DNA from: an uncultured Oscillospiraceae bacterium
GTDB lineage: Bacteria > Bacillota_A > Clostridia > Oscillospirales > Oscillospiraceae
Assembly: GCA_944386965.1 (NCBI GenBank)
Contig: CALXDE010000202.1
Span: forward strand, 1-7,511
Direction: 5' to 3'
DNA length: 7,511 bases
A program made the position numbers and the translations under genes. Below the pieces are notes generated by a model, which had not been told where the DNA came from, made no database searches, and worked only from the letters and a program-made list of their open reading frames with translations. Shown here in pieces: positions 5,254 to 7,511 of the stretch (its first letter is position 1; every line of letters starts with the position of its first letter).

Positions 5254-7449
5254 ATGGCAACCGTAGAGGAGCGGTACGAACACCTGGAAAAAACCATACG
5301 GGGGTACAACATCTCCGCGGACTTCGCCCAGATTCGGGCGGCCTTTGCCTACGCCCGGGAACACCACGGCAACCAGCTGCGCCGGGACGGGACGCCCTAC
5401 ATCACCCACCCCATCAACGTGGCCCAGATCATCGCCGAGATGCGCCTGGACAGCGAGTCCATCCAGGCCGCCCTGCTCCACGACTGCATCGAGGACACCG
5501 ACTCCACCTATGACGACATCGCCAAGCGCTTCGGCGTGACGGTGGCGGATCTGGTGGACGGGGTCACCAAGCTGACGCGGGTGCAGTACTCCACCATGGA
5601 AGAGGAGCAGATGGAGAACCTCCGGAAGATGCTCTTCGCCATGAGCCGGGACATCCGGGTCATCCTCATCAAGATCGCCGACCGGCTCCACAACATGCGC
5701 ACCATGGAGTACCAGACCCCGGAGAAGCAGCGGAAAAAGGCCTTTGAGACGATGGAGATTTACGCCCCCATCGCCCACCGCTTGGGCATGCAGAAGATCA
5801 AGTGGGAGCTGGAGGACCTGTCGCTGAAGTACCTGGACCCCATCGGCTACGACGAGATCACCAAGGCCGTGGCCGCCAAGAGCGAGGAGTACATGGACTT
5901 CATGGACCAGGTCCAGGGAGAGATCGAGCGCAAGCTCCAGGAGCTGCACATCGAAAGCAATGTCTACGGCCGGGTCAAGCACCCCTACAGCATCTACCGG
6001 AAGATGTACCTTCAGGACAAGACCCTGGACGAGGTTTACGACCTGTTTGCCTTCCGGGTGCTGGTGAACACCGTGGCCGACTGCTACAACGTCCTGGGGG
6101 CTATCCATGACCTCTACAAGCCTGTGCTGGGCCGGTTCAAGGACTATATCGCCACCCCAAAGCCCAACATGTACCAGTCCCTCCACACCACCGTGGTGGG
6201 GTCCAACGGCGTCCCCTTTGAGGTGCAGATCCGCACCTATGAGATGCACGCCATCGCCGAGTACGGCGTGGCCGCCCACTGGAAGTACAAGCAGGGTATC
6301 CAGGAGGACGACAAGGAGCACACCTATGAGTGGATTCGGCGCCTCTTGGAGAACCAGGAGGACGCCGACGCCGAGGACTTCATCCACAGCCTGAAGGTGG
6401 ACATGTTCGACGATGAGGTCTTCGTCTTTACTCCCCGGGGGGACGTGATCAATCTGCCTGCCGGGGCTACCCCCATCGACTTTGCCTACTCCATCCACTC
6501 GGCCATCGGCAACTCCATGGTGGGCGCCAAGGTCAACGGTCGGATCGTGGGCTTCGACTACGTCCTGCACAACGGGGACATCGTGGAGATCAACACCTCC
6601 AAGAGCGCCAAGGGTCCCAGCCGGGACTGGATGCAGATCGCCAAGTCCAGCGAGGCCCGGAGCAAGATCCGTCAGTGGTTCAAGAAGGAGCGGCTGGACG
6701 AGAACATCGCCACCGGCCGGGCCTCCTTCGAGGCGGAGCTCAAGCACGCGGGCATTCCCATGAGCGCCGTGGTGGCGCCGGACGTGCTGGAGCGGGTGCT
6801 CAAGCCCACCAGCTTCAACACCCTGGATGAGCTCTACGCCGCCATCGGCTATGGCGGCTACACCGCCCAGAAGGCCGTCCACCGGGTGCGGGAGGAGGTG
6901 GCCGCCCACAACCGGGCCGAAAAGGCCGCGGCGGAGGCTGCCCGCATTGCCGCCGGGGAGAAGGAGCCCGGCAGGCAGCCGACGCGCACCAAGAGCGAGA
7001 AGGGCATCATCGTGGAGGGCCTCTCCAACTGCCTGGTGAAGTTTGCCAAGTGCTGCACCCCGGTGCCCGGGGATGAGATCATCGGCTATATCACCCGGGG
7101 GTACGGGGTGTCCGTCCACCGCAAGGACTGCCCCAACGCCAGCGAGCACCACCAGAAGGCGGAGCCCGGCCGGTGGATTCACGTCAGCTGGGGCGAGGAC
7201 GTGAACATGAGCTACGCCACCAGTCTGGAGGTGGTCTGTAAGGACCGCAACAACCTGCTGGTGGACATCTCCACGGCTCTCTCCACCTGCAAGGTGGGGG
7301 TGTCCAATATGAACGTGCGCACCACCTCCGACGGGTTTGCCATCTTCTATATTACCATCCACGTCTCCGACAGCACCCAGCTCAGTCAGGTGATGAACCG
7401 TCTGGGGGGCATCTCGGATGTCAAACAGGTGACCCGTTCGGCGGGGTAA
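5254..7449 (+). CDS. relA: Bifunctional (p)ppGpp synthetase/hydrolase (Rel)
   Basis: Rel makes (p)ppGpp from ATP and GDP/GTP when ribosomes stall on uncharged tRNA, and degrades it otherwise, setting the stringent response. The protein has 731 residues, close to B. subtilis RelA (734). The HD hydrolase domain (about 35-190) keeps its metal ligands H52, H76-D77 and D143, with E80-D81 in LLHDCIEDT. The synthetase domain (about 225-350) has R240-V-K-H-P-Y-S, D263 and E323 in FEVQIRT. The motif R294-F-K-D297 is the form found in bifunctional Rel/SpoT enzymes; monofunctional RelA has an acidic version. Both activities are therefore expected. The regulatory half contains a TGS domain (about 388-447), a helical segment, the Cys-rich region with C600-C601 and HRKDC626 (about 594-640), and a C-terminal ACT domain (about 657-731). 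All domains are intact. It follows recJ by one base; apt, found between them in B. subtilis, is missing. Confidence 0.97.
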   Translation: MATVEERYEHLEKTIRGYNISADFAQIRAAFAYAREHHGNQLRRDGTPYITHPINVAQIIAEMRLDSESIQAALLHDCIEDTDSTYDDIAKRFGVTVADLVDGVTKLTRVQYSTMEEEQMENLRKMLFAMSRDIRVILIKIADRLHNMRTMEYQTPEKQRKKAFETMEIYAPIAHRLGMQKIKWELEDLSLKYLDPIGYDEITKAVAAKSEEYMDFMDQVQGEIERKLQELHIESNVYGRVKHPYSIYRKMYLQDKTLDEVYDLFAFRVLVNTVADCYNVLGAIHDLYKPVLGRFKDYIATPKPNMYQSLHTTVVGSNGVPFEVQIRTYEMHAIAEYGVAAHWKYKQGIQEDDKEHTYEWIRRLLENQEDADAEDFIHSLKVDMFDDEVFVFTPRGDVINLPAGATPIDFAYSIHSAIGNSMVGAKVNGRIVGFDYVLHNGDIVEINTSKSAKGPSRDWMQIAKSSEARSKIRQWFKKERLDENIATGRASFEAELKHAGIPMSAVVAPDVLERVLKPTSFNTLDELYAAIGYGGYTAQKAVHRVREEVAAHNRAEKAAAEAARIAAGEKEPGRQPTRTKSEKGIIVEGLSNCLVKFAKCCTPVPGDEIIGYITRGYGVSVHRKDCPNASEHHQKAEPGRWIHVSWGEDVNMSYATSLEVVCKDRNNLLVDISTALSTCKVGVSNMNVRTTSDGFAIFYITIHVSDSTQLSQVMNRLGGISDVKQVTRSAG

Positions 7450-7459
7450 GGGCTTTTTT

Positions 7460-7486
7460 CCGCCGGAACCGGCGGGGGCGCTTTTT
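7460..7486 (+). terminator. Possible terminator after rel
   Basis: Eleven bases after the rel stop, CCGCCGG (7460-7466) pairs with CCGGCGG (7469-7475) around a very small AA loop, and five T follow at 7482-7486 after a 6-base GC-rich interval. The gap between stem and T-run is longer than ideal. A second hairpin, CCGGCAG (7488-7494) with CTGCCGG (7498-7504), lies just beyond and may also contribute. The window ends before any following gene is visible. Confidence 0.45.
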
Positions 7487-7511
7487 GCCGGCAGGCCCTG
7501 CCGGAGGGGCG

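Noticed and set aside
4981..7362. 793-codon open frame on the minus strand opposite rel
   Set aside because: It is antisense to a full-length, fully motif-bearing Rel. The Val/Leu/His/Gly/Asp-rich sequence reflects third-position GC bias in rel.
1..7511. An undescribed multi-gene system, mobile element or CRISPR array
   Set aside because: All four proteins are intact members of known housekeeping families. There are no direct repeat arrays, transposase motifs or attachment-site duplications beside the tRNA, and gene content has no accessory character.

Overview
The window is ordinary, GC-rich chromosomal housekeeping DNA from a Gram-positive bacterium, most likely a high-GC member of the Clostridia (Oscillospiraceae-like). 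The grounds are a DacF-type D,D-carboxypeptidase, a Bacillus/Clostridium-type glucose-6-phosphate isomerase, a long RecJ with a C-terminal extension, a RecJ-Rel gene pair, strong AGGAGG ribosome binding sites and sigma-A promoters with extended -10 boxes. The lineage is inferred from protein style and gene order, not from a database search.

Layout. Bases 1-90 hold a perfect 13-bp inverted repeat and no gene that can be supported. Bases 91-203 (minus strand) hold a tRNA-Gly(CCC) gene with encoded CCA and its own strong terminator, read from a promoter at 216-244. The 122-nt gap at 204-325 separates it from the divergent gene dacF (326-1465, plus), a secreted penicillin-binding protein that trims peptidoglycan stem peptides. 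The gap at 1466-1587 has a terminator-like hairpin and a sigma-A promoter for pgi (1588-2910, plus), which encodes glucose-6-phosphate isomerase. The 242-nt gap at 2911-3152 is rich in hairpins and ends in the recJ promoter. recJ (3153-5252, plus, TTG start) encodes a single-strand DNA exonuclease. One base after it comes rel (5254-7449, plus), a bifunctional (p)ppGpp synthetase/hydrolase. The last 62 bases contain hairpins and T-runs, probably the end of the transcript.

Functionally this is three or four independent transcription units: glycine decoding of GGG, cell-wall maturation, central carbon metabolism, and a DNA-repair/stringent-response operon (recJ-rel). In Bacillus subtilis apt lies between recJ and relA; here it is absent and the two genes are almost certainly translationally coupled.

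I found no defence system, mobile element, CRISPR array or unknown multi-gene system. The second looks worth taking are regulatory: a 19-nt promoter core shared (18 of 19) by the tRNA and pgi promoters, with a shortened copy near the end of recJ; a degenerate LexA-like box inside the recJ promoter; and a tRNA terminator that begins on the last base of the CCA end.
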